NCBI GenBank assembly: GCA_023846275.1
Contig: CM043872.1
Coordinates: 25,963,670-26,027,669, forward strand
Source of the DNA: Vanilla planifolia
Lineage: Eukaryota; Streptophyta; Magnoliopsida; Asparagales; Orchidaceae
DNA length: 64,000 nucleotides
Direction of reading: 5' to 3'
Positions 24,351-37,345 of the stretch are shown here, one piece after another. Below the pieces are notes generated by a model. It had not been told where the DNA came from, did not search any database, and saw only the letters and a list, made by a program, of their open reading frames with translations. Both the position numbers and the translations under genes were made by a program. Within the stretch, counting starts at the first letter, position 1. Each line of letters starts with the position of its first letter.

Positions 24351-27300
24351 AGTAATTTATTAGTATTTATTCATATTAGCTTAAATAATTTATAAAAATT
24401 CTAATAAACTTTGATCGAGCTGAAACAAACGTCATTAGATTTGTCTCGACGAGCTCTATCTAATTATATATTCATTTTTATATTTTATAATATTATATTT
24501 TTTAGGATTTTTATACGTTTTATAAGATATTTTGATTTATATTTAATTTGATGATCAAAGATGTTACAATATCATTATTATTAAAGGTTGGGAGCCTACT
24601 TCAACTATTCTTTATAATAGAGAAATGCATTCTTTGTAAGGCAAAATCTCTCTTTTTTTCACTCTTGACTTGCATCTCCCTAGTTTGGTTCGAAAGTGAT
24701 TCTTTCATCATCATTTATTGTTTCAACAATCGTTTCTAAGGAATTGACAAGGGCCAGAGCTTCATAACGTTAAGTGTTTCTAGGTTACAAAATAAGCATG
24801 CATTAAAGAAGGGGAACAAAGTGATAAACCGGGTTGCTGCATTTTATTTTGAGTCAAATGTATGCATGTGTATTCAACAGATACCCCCACCAAAAAACTT
24901 ATCTATCATCTCAGAACAAGATGTTATATATCAAGCACTTTAATATAATCATAATATAATACAATGATAATTTCTAAAATTAATTTCTAAATTAATAGTA
25001 AAAAACTTTGCTTGCAATTAGTCTTTTGATACAACTTACTTTATAATAATCTATCCCACCATGAGAAACTTTGTCTCACAAAATTATACTCCAATTATAT
25101 CTTCAATAAGCTTGATATCTATTTCTCCAAATCGTTTTTAGTGATCAAAATATTTGATAAAGGATAATCCTTCTAGAATATCTTAAATTGAGAAGAACAA
25201 AATTACTTATAGAAGCATCCGATAAAAGACAAAAATCAAAATGCCAAAATAAATAGATATTAAAAATTGTATATTAGCTTTGCCATTAATAAAATTTGTT
25301 TATAATCCTTGCAATGCAACAATCTTTTATAAAATTAAAAAACTCAATATTAAAAATAGTTTAATGAAATATGTCAACAAACTTAAAACATGTCTAATAA
25401 TATTTATATTCTAGCATAATATAAAAATTTTCAACTAAAATTTCGAATGATGAAGAGATATAACTTTTTAAGTAAATACATATTAATAATTAATCATTCT
25501 TATCAAATTTTCTAATAGATTCAATTTATTTTATTAACTCAATTTACTTGAAATTATTAAGCTTGATATGTTGTTTAATTAAATTAAGTATAAAATAAAA
25601 ATTATTTATGGTTACATATTAAAAATAAAAAATATGCATAAATGTGTTCAAAATAATTTTAAAAATAAGATTATAAGTTCAATTCTTTTAAGTCAATTTT
25701 TTTATCTTCTATTTTTTTTTATTAAAAATAAGAATACCTTCTTTTTCCAGCTTAGAAGTAAGCTCTTAAAGGTCATTTTCCTCATTATTTTTTAGGCAAT
25801 AGTTTTTCAAATAATATTTAATGTTTAGATAAAATTATGCATGAGTTAGAGTACATGTTGAAAATCAATTTGATTTTCTAAAGTCTTATGAGACTAAAGA
25901 TTTATAGTATTTTCAAAACCAAGCATATAAATGTTATTTTGATAACCCATCATGATTTTCAGGATAATCTTTATCTTTTAATAACTACTTTATTTGTAAA
26001 CAAATAGAAATGCTCCAATCCAACTTTTGTTCTTTGTCTAAAGTTGTCAATCAAAATTTTTTCACATGAGCAATTAATTTAAACTTTACAAAATTCATTT
26101 TCTAATAATCATTCATATTATAATAATAATAATAAAATAATTCAATTAATCTAATTAAATAAAATTTTTATAAAATATATAAGTATTAAGAAATCTAAGT
26201 GCTGAACATTAACACTTTTATGTAGATCATAATGATCATTTTTATGATGACTATGAATTGGTGATGTGGGTGTCATACTCTAATTTATCAATCATTTAAT
26301 CTCAATCAATATAACTTCTATTATATTTAATCTATCAGTTAAATTTTTTACTATATCATGTAGTGTGTCAATCTCATTCTTAAATATCTCTAAATTCTGA
26401 ACTTATTTTTTTTGTTAACATGGCAAGATATTCAAAATGTCAAAATAATAAATAATAAGATAATCATTTTGTTATATGCACGAGTTTAAGATTTAATAAA
26501 TTAATTAAGATAATGCAAAAGTAAGAATAAGATAATGTAAAACTTGTTTCTAATAAATAACAAACTAAAAATAACACAGACACTAGCAACATTACGAAAA
26601 AAGCTTACTATAGATATTCAACTCGAGCATCAAACTAATTACACTTTAAATGAGCTAAAAAAATATTCAAATAAAACCCTCTCTTAGTTGTCACTCATAA
26701 ATTTAAGATAAGTTTAGTAAAAGCTTATAACTAAAAATTTAAATTAAGTAAAATTTAATAAGTTTCATAATCATAATTTATAGATCTATAATCTAATATA
26801 CTAATTTTCAAATTAAAATAATTTTACTAAAAAAAGAATCTTGTAATTTACAAAATTTGAAGACTATCTCTTTTATTAACTCGTTAACTCCAAATCTTTC
26901 ATATTTATCACCCAACATCATAAAACAGTCTCTTCTAAAAACTATGAAGTTCTTCAAGTCTTTCAATTTTAATTTAAAACTTAAACCAACATGATGAACA
27001 TCACAAAATCGACTCTGACATCAAAAAAGTAATTGAGAAGTATAAGGGAAAATCTAGCTTTGATATAAAAAAATGAGACAAAAAAGTAGATCAAACTCTA
27101 ATACCAAAAACTTGAAGGAAGGTGAGTGACGATAAGAATGTTGTGCAAGGGTAAATCTAATGCTATTCTTATTATTGTGCATTGTTTCTATGGAAGAAGG
27201 TGCGATATTGTTTCTACTGTAGGTTACTATTCCTTTTGTAGGTGTAGAGATGTGCGGCTACAAATGCACACTGATGCAATGGCTATTGCAACTAAGTTAT

Positions 27301-30300
27301 TGTTCCTTTTATTGGGTGCAGGGTGGTCTATGCAAATGCGTGATGGGCAACTAAGCACCTGGCGAGATCTACACTAGCTGTAACAACACGAGGCATTTGG
27401 CAAAATCTATACTAACTAATCAATAGCTATGGTAACGCAAGAAGTTTGGCAAAATATATAGTAACTAATTAAGGAGTTAGGGTCATCAATACTAATCAAA
27501 GAGAAGAATGATGGTGGTGATAGAAATGACTATAGAAAATTAAGATAAAATCAAATTGAAACTAGGTTAGAGACAAAAGCTTACCTAACCCTTCACGGAA
27601 AATATCTCATACGTACGCATGGAAATCACAAAAGCTTTCTTGATTCAAAATTACTGAAAACAAAAGGCTCTTCTTTCTATTCTTTAATATTACTCAAATA
27701 GAGTCAAGAAAGAAGTCCTAATAAATATGAAAAAACTAAAATAATCTTTACTTAAAAAAAAAACTAATAATACGATAATAAAAATATTACTAATCCAAAT
27801 AAACAAGAAAAAATTAATAAAAAATATTTTTCAGTCATATAAATAATCCATTATAATTCAATAAAGATTTGAAACTTTTCAAACATTATTTGGAGACATT
27901 TTATTTGTGAATTTGGCTCTAATTTAACTCTAAATTAATCCTAGATTATTCTTGAAAAGCCTTGCTTATAGTTATCTTTTTTATGCAACCTATTATGCAT
28001 CAGTCATCTACGAGAATTTGCCAAAATCCTTTCCAAATTAAGCATTACTAGTGTGTATAACCCAAAATGTCTTAAAATTACAAAGGCTCTTTGAGAAGAA
28101 AAGTCCCACCAAAAGCACAAAGAATAATAATTTCCAAACTTTATGAGAACTATACACTTTTTAGTAGCTCTAAAATGAGGATAAGCCATTGTAAAAGATA
28201 GTTGATGATATATAGTAAAAAAAACACATCTAAAAAGAATGCAAATGCTTATGACATTAAAAAGACATTCCAGTTCAAAAATAATTTTCAACGAATAGCG
28301 AAGAAATGATTTTCATTTAGGACTCCACTTTATTTTTTCTCATACATTAATCAATAATAGATTTCTTATTTCGATCCCTTAACTAATTCATTGACTATTT
28401 TAGTTGTTTTTTACAATCATGATTATGATTCACTATTGTTATTTTATATAATATTCTAACCTTCTTAGTCAGATTTTGTCCCGAATCAATAAGGTTTTAT
28501 CTTTTTACAAGGGATCTCTTCTCACTTGATCACTCAACTCAAAATCACTCTAATTCTAACATATTTAACTATAAAATTCTCATAAAATTCAAGCTCAAAT
28601 TGCCTTTGAAAAAGATTCACTCTTCTCATAAAAAAGAGGAGGTAAAACCAACATTTTGGATTTTCACTGCCCTTTTTTTGGGATCAAAGCCTTCCATCTT
28701 TCTTGGGCAGCCTTATCAAGTGTTACAGACCCACTAATTTCCACTCCATACATTACTCGTTCATTATCCAATTTAGTTACCTAGTTAATACAAGAGATTT
28801 TCATACCAATAATTATTTTGGATGATCTAATTGTCATCATTGTTGATGGAGGTTATTAATATAGTCGATAGAGAGGTAGAATAGAGTCTTAGATAACTTG
28901 GATTTTTCCTAAAGATATGGAAAAATTAGACTTTGATTTGCAACACGTGTACCATTAAGACTACTCACTAAAGATAAGTGATTTCAATCGAGGATGATTG
29001 ATGAAGATTAACGCGTTCCATATGATGTTGACTGGGTTCCAAATAAGGAATCAAGGAGCTCGAAGAGATTATATAATCTAAGTAATGTCACTTGCAAAGT
29101 ACTCATTTTCTTATACATTTATTTTCCTTGTGATTTCTTTTACATCTTGTGTGATTGAACTTTGCAATATTTTCATTCACCTCCCACATTGAAGGTGCTT
29201 CACTTGAGTTTTTCTTTAATTCATTTATTTTCAATCCAAAATTTAGTAGAACTACAATTATGCTTGAACTCTGAATTATAAAATCTTGACTAAAAACGAC
29301 TAAATCAAGATCAAATCAAATTTTGATTTTCAAGATTTAATTTGAAAGTTTTCCCAAAACCAAGGAGAAGGAGCAAGAAAAGCCTTAGGATAAGACAGCC
29401 ATTGAAGTTAACAATAATGAGGATAAAAATCAATAGGAAAAAAATGCTAACCATCTTAGACAAGGCTAAAGAATGAATGTACATTCCCCCATTGATGGCT
29501 ATTCTCTTGCCACAACTGCATATGCAGGGATCACGCCAGACAACAAAGACTTTAAGGAGGTCAAATTTATTCTCAATGATGGCAGAGAATCAAAGCCATT
29601 GTCTCTAAGGTCACACACAACAACAAAATATAAACCCTTGTTATAACTATTGAAATCGATTGGTTTATTTATTTTGTGAGATTGAAAATCCTCTACACAT
29701 CCTACCCGAACGACTATGTGCAAACAAATGGGCTCTTACTATGACAATAAATTAATTATCCAAACAAGGACATGCCAGTATAAATTGATTACTACATGAT
29801 TTGTGAATTAATAGCATGAGGAGATTTGTAGATACAATATATAGCTTTTGACCTTCAACTAACAAGTATATTTACAAACGGTCTATCAACCAACCGTTTT
29901 CAGGCTCTCCATAATAAACTCAAGCCCAGTCATTGTACGCTTTGCCATAGGGAGATTATTAGAGAAATGGATAATATTAAACAGAAGGCCAGTTCATTCA
30001 AAGGCTATACTCGGGTATTCTTTTACCCACCCTCGCTGTCGTCAAAAATAAACTTTGAAACTTACAGGCATCATTCCGTTATTGGCTCAATCACCCTATG
30101 AACATACAGTGGAATATGAGAAGGTAAGGCTGCTGTGTATTGTTCAGGAAGCCCGGAAGTTTCCTTCTTCAGTTTTTTTTTTTTTTTTCTTTTCTTTTCT
30201 TCCGGTTTTGTTCTATGTCGTTGCTTCCCTGCAAGCTCATTTTCCTCTAATTCTCGAGCAAATCTTTCGTTATAACTAAACGCAAACTGCTGCCATACGA

Positions 30301-30480
30301 TCTCGATTCAGCCAGCAATTTCCTAAACAATTTTCTGCAAATAAACTAACTAAAAATGGAAGAACCAATCGACTGTACCAAAAATCGACACTAAGAACTG
30401 ATCCAAGGAAAATTAATATATATATGGTCAATGACAGCCCCTGTGGAATAATTCATCACGATATCCAATCAAGATTTTCA
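24351..30480. other. Long AT-rich gene desert
   Basis: Six kilobases of AT-rich DNA contain no frame I can recognise and no splice-supported exon. A weak two- to three-copy direct repeat (ggcaaaatctatactaacta type) lies at about 27360-27475. A poly-T run follows cagtttttttt near 30170. Confidence 0.5.
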
Positions 30481-30860
30481 GTAGCCAAGAAAGGCGAGGA
30501 GCAAACGCTAATCAAAGCGCAGTGAGTTGCGAGACCACTCACCATTGAAGAACTCCCCCTTTGTCGCACTCAACGTCAAACGTGATCCCCCATCCTCGCC
30601 GCCGGCGTGGGCTTGGAGATGGCCGGAGATTGATCGAACGCGTCCCTTGGCGGTAAGGTCCATTTCTCTACTAAAAAGACTCCTCTCTTCCAGCGGAGCT
30701 TTATCAATCGATGATATCTTTCCGGCTTCCACTGCAAGCGTCCTTCGCTTTGAAAACCATTAACTTCTCTCTCAGGCTTCGTACATCGCCGCAGCACCCG
30801 TGCCGAAGTTGGCGGCGGTCGGTCCGGTTTTTTCATGGTTTGCGCTGTCATGCTTTTGTA
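30481..30860 (-). other. GC-rich island, possible first exon
   Basis: This is an abrupt GC- and CpG-rich patch in AT-rich DNA. On the minus strand a frame from ATG at 30732 reads MEAGKISSIDKAPLEERSLF and reaches FFNG just before a strong donor-like GTGAGT (about 30546-30541). That would fit a first exon. Frames on the other strand and in another minus frame are also open, as expected for GC-rich DNA, and I find no downstream exon. I do not recognise the protein. Confidence 0.2.
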
Positions 30861-32719
30861 ACGGCGATTTTTTCCGGCATTCCCCAGCTTTCTTTAGTAC
30901 ATGCTTTTAATTCTCCGACAACTAGATATCCATGCTTGATTAATTATAAATAAAAAAATAGATTAATGTTATATAAGTAAAATATCTTTTTACTTTTCTT
31001 TAAAAAAAATTAAATTGTGAAAATCATTTCGTATGTTAATTTGGAAAAGGTAACAAATATTCTTTTAAATTAAAATTTATGAGAATTGAATATCTTATCT
31101 TATGTGTTATAACTTTGGTTGTACATTATTCTTCTTCAATACATATATTGATTTGTACGATGAGTAATCATTTGAGCTACTCGTCATTGCTTGAAAATTG
31201 TGCTTCAAGTTCCAATGTGGTCGTAGAACTTCCATCAGACATGAAATGAGCTGCATGTTCAAAATGCACAAAAAACACTTTCAATTGACTATATTAATAT
31301 TTCATTAAGAATCATAGTTTGAAGAGTTCGTAACATTTTTTATCAAAATAGATGTAGCTATAGCAACTTATAGTACCAATCATGTTATCACGTAACAATT
31401 ATTATCATGCAATTTCAATACTCCTTAAACCCAATATCAAGGTTTTTTTTTAACTAAACATTGCATGTTTTTTTGAAGTATTGTTATTGTTGTTTTATGA
31501 CACGAAGATCTATCATTTGGTCATGTATCACTTAGATTCTCTACAATTTGTATTATAAATCTTACAATCAAGTATAATTTAACTTATCAAATGTTACACA
31601 TATTATATAAATTGATTTACCATTTTTTTTTGGTTTTTTGTGATAAAATCATATTTTACCAAAATAAATTAGAAATTAGATCAATTTTGATATCTGATAA
31701 AAGATTCTATCAACCTAATCGAAGTTACATAATTTATCTCTCAATAATGTTTTCATCAATTGAATTTTCATTGTTTTATAATATTTTTTTCTATTTGTGC
31801 TTAGCTCAAATTCAAAGTTGTATTGAAAATGCGTTCCATATCTCTGCTTGATCTCTTTTTATAAGTATGATATGATAAATGTTGGCTAAAATTTTATGTA
31901 ATTCAATAAACAAAATATTGATTCTATTATTCTTATATTAATCAATATGAATTGAGAAGTAGTAAGTCAATACAAGAATGAACATTTTTTTTTCAATAAG
32001 GATAAACCTTTAGAGTTATCAATAATATACATATATGTGTATATATATTTCATTCACAAGAGTCGTACTTTATGGATACTTCTAAGCATCCAATACAAAA
32101 TATAATTGCATTACATGTTTTCAACCTATGTTTCATGCTTGCATTTGTTGGATAAGAATGTAGTAGTCGTGATAATTGATTGTTTTTCCATTACAATATG
32201 TTTGGTCAGCTTAAATTTGTTATTGTCACAAGAAAATAAATACTAAATCGTGTATAAATAATTCATAAATTTATTTATTTGTTCGAACATTTAACAATGA
32301 GTGATAAAAAAAAGGAAGATTAAAGAAAGGTAAGAACATTTAAGTATGTATGGGAACAACAAAATATTTGTAATATATGTATTTGTCGTCATATTTAATA
32401 ATATTATCTAAGATGAAGAAAATATAATTCTTTAAAAACCCATTATATGAACAATAGACATGAAATTGTAATGTTCCAATGCACAAATGCTTTTGTATTT
32501 TTATTAAATTTGAAATATATATATCATTAACTTATTGATTTGATTAATAAGTTAGCATTGATAAATGTTATGTTGACAATCAAATGAAAAGATAAAAGAA
32601 AGGGGGAATATTATAAGAGACATTTAAAAGCTATTAAGTACATCGTTTAGAATTATTCTCAATTATTAAATTTTTAAAATTTAAATGAGAAAATAAATTA
32701 TTTAGTTAATAAAATTAAT
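30861..32719. other. AT-rich DNA, nothing recognised
   Basis: No coding or structured feature is visible. The short frame at 31591-31851 is dominated by Phe, Ile, Leu and Tyr, as in random AT-rich sequence. Confidence 0.5.
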
Positions 32720-32960
32720 AACCTAATTTCGTCTAACGGCCTCTAATCCCACCTCCGCGCAATTGGGCTTGCGAACGGCCGCACGAGAACTACTAAGGGA
32801 AAAAGGCTGATCGACTCTTCCAAGGCGAGGCTTGATCGGATTGGGAGCGATGCCGGTGGTCTTCTCGAGATTAGGGTACGGTAACAGTACCGCGAGGAGA
32901 GAGCAGGGAAGGAACAAAGGAGAAGTTTCTTAAGGGGAGATATGTACGTGTCAAGAGTAA
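32720..32960. other. Second GC-rich island
   Basis: A patch of about 240 bp is much richer in GC than its flanks. On the plus strand ATG at 32849 gives MPVVFSRLGYG, with a donor-like GGTAAC inside. On the minus strand 32723-32917 is open for 64 codons. Neither is recognised. It may be a promoter with a first exon, or a repeat end. Confidence 0.2.
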
Positions 32961-35289
32961 GGTTCTTTCTTAAAGTTTCATTTGCATTTAAGACGCGGTT
33001 TGCTAGCAGACAGTGTTACATAAGTTAGGGTCAGTTTAAACCAGTTATTGCTGTATTAGCGGAGTTAATAGCTTAAATTTTGTTCAAGTCTGAATGATAT
33101 CTCAAATTTTGTTTAAGTTTGATTGTTATCTCTGACTAGCTCGTTTTGGAAGAGAGTGTTGGATATATTAGGTTGTTTCTTGGCATTAAATTTTTTATAG
33201 GGGTTCCTCTTCTTGATGGTTCATGGCTTGGAATTGTAGTCATTTCTGTCCCTACATCTCTCACCAATAGTAATTGTTTGGAGGTAATGTCTATAGAACA
33301 GCTTTTGCTTAGATTTTGCATATAATTCATTTAAGTGTTACTTTAAAAAGTAAATATAGTTCAAAGAATTAGTACAAAATCCAAAATTTTTAATTGCCTA
33401 TATTATTAGAATCTTTCTTCTTTTCCTTATGAATCCAATCTAGGATAACTGAATCACCACCAGCCTGGGAAGCATCAGTCAAGCAACCTGCATCTTTTTA
33501 TGAAACTGAACTAGAATATGATCCCTGAGCCACAAAGGAGAACTTTTATTGCATGATTTTTGCATTTTTGTTGCAGGCCATATATTGAATCACAAAAAGC
33601 TTCTGGTCTGTAGCCTGGATTTTTGAGCAATTTTTGCATAGTTTGGATTTGGGTCGTGTTTTCCCTGGCAATAAACTTAACTCTTTGTTGATGTATTCTT
33701 TTGAATGGCTTGCTTCTTAACAATCCATTTTTTTGTTTCATTTCATTTTGATGGGAGATGCCTATAAAGAGAAGCAGAAGGAAGATGCTAACATTGAGTT
33801 CCCCTAGGATAAGATTAGTGGGGTTAATGCAATGCTATGAGTTAAATTTTAAGCCAACCCTGTTTGGGTTAAATAATATTTGGTAGCATATTTGTAGTTA
33901 ATCTGGGCTAACCCCATTAACCTGGGATTGCTAAATAGAGGCTAAAGATTTAACAAGAAAAGGAAAGAAAAAATATATGCTATGGGAGAGTTTGTGAGAG
34001 CATAGAGCTCAAATTGTAATTATTGAAGTTATTAATATTATAATATCATAATAAAGTTAGTGTATAAAGTTCAAAACAAAGTCTTGTATGTTTTATTTAT
34101 GATTGTAGGATAATAAAGATAAAGAATAGGGAATTGAATTTCATATTATTTTGATTTTAAGGTATGCATTTGATGCATTTATATGTGCATAGGCTTGATA
34201 TATTGATGAATGACTATCATAGTCTTATGTAGGCATCTAACATTATTGTAACTGTATATGTTTGATGTATTGATAAATGATAGTTATAGTCTTGTGTAGC
34301 ATATAACAACAATGTTTGATATAATAATATAATGTTGTGTTAAAAAAAAGAGTTATATGATGTGTTTTTATGTCGTATTATTTTATATGTTGTACCTACA
34401 TATTATTACATGATGAGCCTGATATATGTTAATTGTTAAATATATATATGATAACATGTGAATAATTAATTACTTGGATGATAAAATGTAATGTATTAGT
34501 AATATAAATAAATGAATACATGATATTCAAGTAATCAATAACAATAAAAGATAACAAGATAGGAGGTTGTCTTGTTAGGGAAAAAAGGCTGAATATGATA
34601 TTATTTGATGGAATAGTGACTTGTCAATTTAAAAGGCAATAAAGCATTTAAGCTCATAAAATATCATAAAAAGAGTTGAATATAATATTGCAAGATGGAA
34701 TAGTGGTGTGTAAATTTGTAAATTAACAAGAAATATGAGCCCAAGAGTGTCAAATTAATAAAAAAAGAAATGATAAATATAATGAACATATGAATATGTG
34801 TATACCTTATAGTATTACATAAGTGGATGATTATTTAATCATGATATCACATTTGTCATGGCCGTAAATATTGTATTGCTTCTCATGTTCTGATTGTGTT
34901 ATTGTTTTTGTTGAGCCTATGACAATTGAATTAGATTATGTTTGATACTTATAATTTTAGATGTATTGGATGAGCATCTCGACACATAAGAGTTGAGATA
35001 AGATGCATGATAAGCACTTGCAAGCAATGAATGTGTCATGTATTTAGTTGTTAAATATGCATAATTTATAGTTAATTTGTTCCATCTTTAAGACTATAAT
35101 ACTGTTATTTTTCATTGTGTATTTTTTATACTTAAATTATGTGGATTGAATAATAGGTAACCAAATGGGGAGTGTTTTGGATCTTGAGATAGGTCTAGTA
35201 TCAGGCCTTGACATGGTTGTTAGGTCTAATATGGTGTTTGTTACTTTATTTGTAAGCTCAAGTGGGGGGACTTAGTTATTTGAAAGTTG
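32961..35289. other. AT-rich DNA, no gene recognised
   Basis: Frames at 33136-33330 and 33511-33741 (-) and a plus-strand reading near 33450 (PPAWEASVKQPASFYE) look slightly protein-like but end quickly and match nothing I know. The rest is low-complexity AT-rich sequence. Confidence 0.45.
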
Positions 35290-36600
35290 CTTATTTTGCG
35301 AGTAATTTTGCAAGGAGCAACACAATATGGATGCTTGAGGAAGATACCAAATACTCAGTTCTCTATGATAATTAGATATGCCTGAAGGTAGTCTACTGTT
35401 AGTCTACATTCCTCAATTTGGATGATTTTCCATTTAATCCATCAGTTTTCATATATAATACTAGAAAGTGGAACTTCAATCGGCTAAGGACCCATTTTGA
35501 GATTGAGCTACCTCATCGGATTGCATATAGCCATCGCTTATTGGCAGGTGTTGGGTATAAGCTTCTATGGAGGGATTCCCAAAGCACCAAGCCTAACAGC
35601 ACTTGCCTTTATCACAAATGCTTGAAGTTGGAGAATACTGGCAACTTTTGTGGGGCATGGGCATGAAATTATGTGTGCAGTTGTGTATCAGAGCATTTAT
35701 ATGGTGCTTGTGCCTTGGTGCTTTGCTTACACGTGCTTGGCTTGGCTCCGATGGTCAAGGTAATTGGCATTATGGGAGTGCGCTTTTGTTGAGACCATTG
35801 AGTATACCTTATAGAATTGTTACATGTTACAACCAGTCTAGACTTTCATCTTACAACATATGTATTAGTTCGCTGCAATTATTATTATGCTGGATGAAAT
35901 CAAATAGTTGGAAGAAGCACCTTTGCAATGTCTACTATTATTGTGATCATGAGCTTGTACTATCTTTGGCAAAATTGGAATTGTAAAATCACTTCAGTTA
36001 TAATGTGGATAGTGGCTTGATGTAGGCACATTAGTCAATTTTCATGTTAGCTAACCCACCATCTTATTTTGGATCATTGGGATCACCTGGGCTTCTTGGG
36101 TCCCCTTTCACCCTTCTATTATTGGTTTCCCTTCCCCTCAAACTGGATAATTAACTGCAGCACTGCAATGGCTGAGGATGGCAGAGTCGGGATAGGGATG
36201 GTTATTACAGATCACATAAGGTAACCCTTGCTAGTTTGTGGTTATAGAGAGTATTCTACAGCTCCATTGGTGATGGAGGAGCATGCTTTCATTGGGGCAA
36301 GTACTATTGTGGCTAACCGGTTTCCTCACACATATAGGATATAGCATCAATTTGATTCACTCCTAATGATTCAAACTCTCTCTTATGTCATGATGGGCAA
36401 TTGCATAGCTCTGATTTTGTCCAAGCTCTCTACATTCTCCAGCTTTTTGTTATCTATAGTGAGGTAATGTTGATGTTGACTGGTTGGCAAATCATGTATG
36501 TACTTAGATATCGTGTGGGTATGGGGTATGTTCTTACCATATGAATTGGTTGCCTTTTTTTAATTTTTTATCATACGTATAACCTCCTTAAACAGATTAA
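35290..36600 (+). mobile_element. Decayed LINE 3' fragment (zf-RVT and RNase H)
   Basis: The reading RKWNFNRLRTHFEIELPHRI at about 35464, followed by KCLKLENTGNFCGAWA near 35618 and then IWCLCLGALLTRAWLGSDGQ near 35697 in another frame, matches the region between reverse transcriptase and RNase H of plant LINEs (the zf-RVT region). From about 36144 the frame WIINCSTAMAEDGRVGIGMV, TDH, then VMEEHAFIGAS near 36270 follows the start of an RNase H fold (first Asp of the usual NCDAA replaced by Ser, Glu helix present). Stops and frameshifts break it throughout. It complements the 5' part preserved at 16.9-19.1 kb, but the two are 16 kb apart and need not be one insertion. Confidence 0.65.
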
Positions 36601-36897
36601 TATAGGGTTCAACCACACTTTTCATAATGGATCGACTATTTGGCTGTATTGTGGTTTCACTTGGGTGATATTTTGGGCAATGCATCATAGGGATGAGCCA
36701 CGCTTGCCTTGGCTTGAGTATTTAGCTTGTTTGGAAGCATTTTGAGTCTCCTAAGGTTTGCAACTCTATCATTTATCATGGTAGTCTTGGGTTGATGGAT
36801 GTGTGGGGCACCTCAAGGGATGAAGAGATCTTGAGGGAATGTTGGAAGGCTATTTGCTAATTTCTTTGGAAGGTTTTGAGGGATGTCATGGATGAGC

Positions 36898-37345
36898 AAT
36901 AGCCCTCGAGAAATGAAGGATAAGATATTGATGCCACCTTAAGAAGAAGAGATGTCTTAGTCTCAAGGATGAGAAATGGCTTACAATTGATGGAGTGGAA
37001 AGACGAGCGAGGCCATTTAGAGGGAGAGATATTTCGAGAGGGTTTGAAGAACGAGTTATAGCTCTTAAGAGGTTGAGGGGGATGTGAATGTGGCCATCTT
37101 GTGGAGAGGGTTTTCTCGAGTGGCTTTGGAAAATGGGTTATAGCTCTCGAGAAACGATGAGGAAGGTGAATGATGTTGTCTCAGAGGAACTAATGTCTCA
37201 ATAAATGTTTGAGAATGGTAATAGCTCTTGAGAGTTGTAGAAGGCAGATGCGGTTGTCTTGAGGGGAAGGGTGTTTCAAGAGGGATATTGGGGGTGGGTG
37301 GTAGTTCCTATGAGGTTGCAAGGAAGATGAATGAAGTTGTCAGAA
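36898..37345. repeat. ~81-bp minisatellite, about six copies
   Basis: The phrase ttatagctctcgagaaacga followed by ggaaggtgaatgatgttgtc recurs with anchors at about 36898, 36981, 37057, 37138, 37219 and 37300, spaced 83, 76, 81, 81 and 81 bp. Copies are diverged and interrupted by stops on the plus strand. It follows the LINE fragment directly. Confidence 0.75.
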
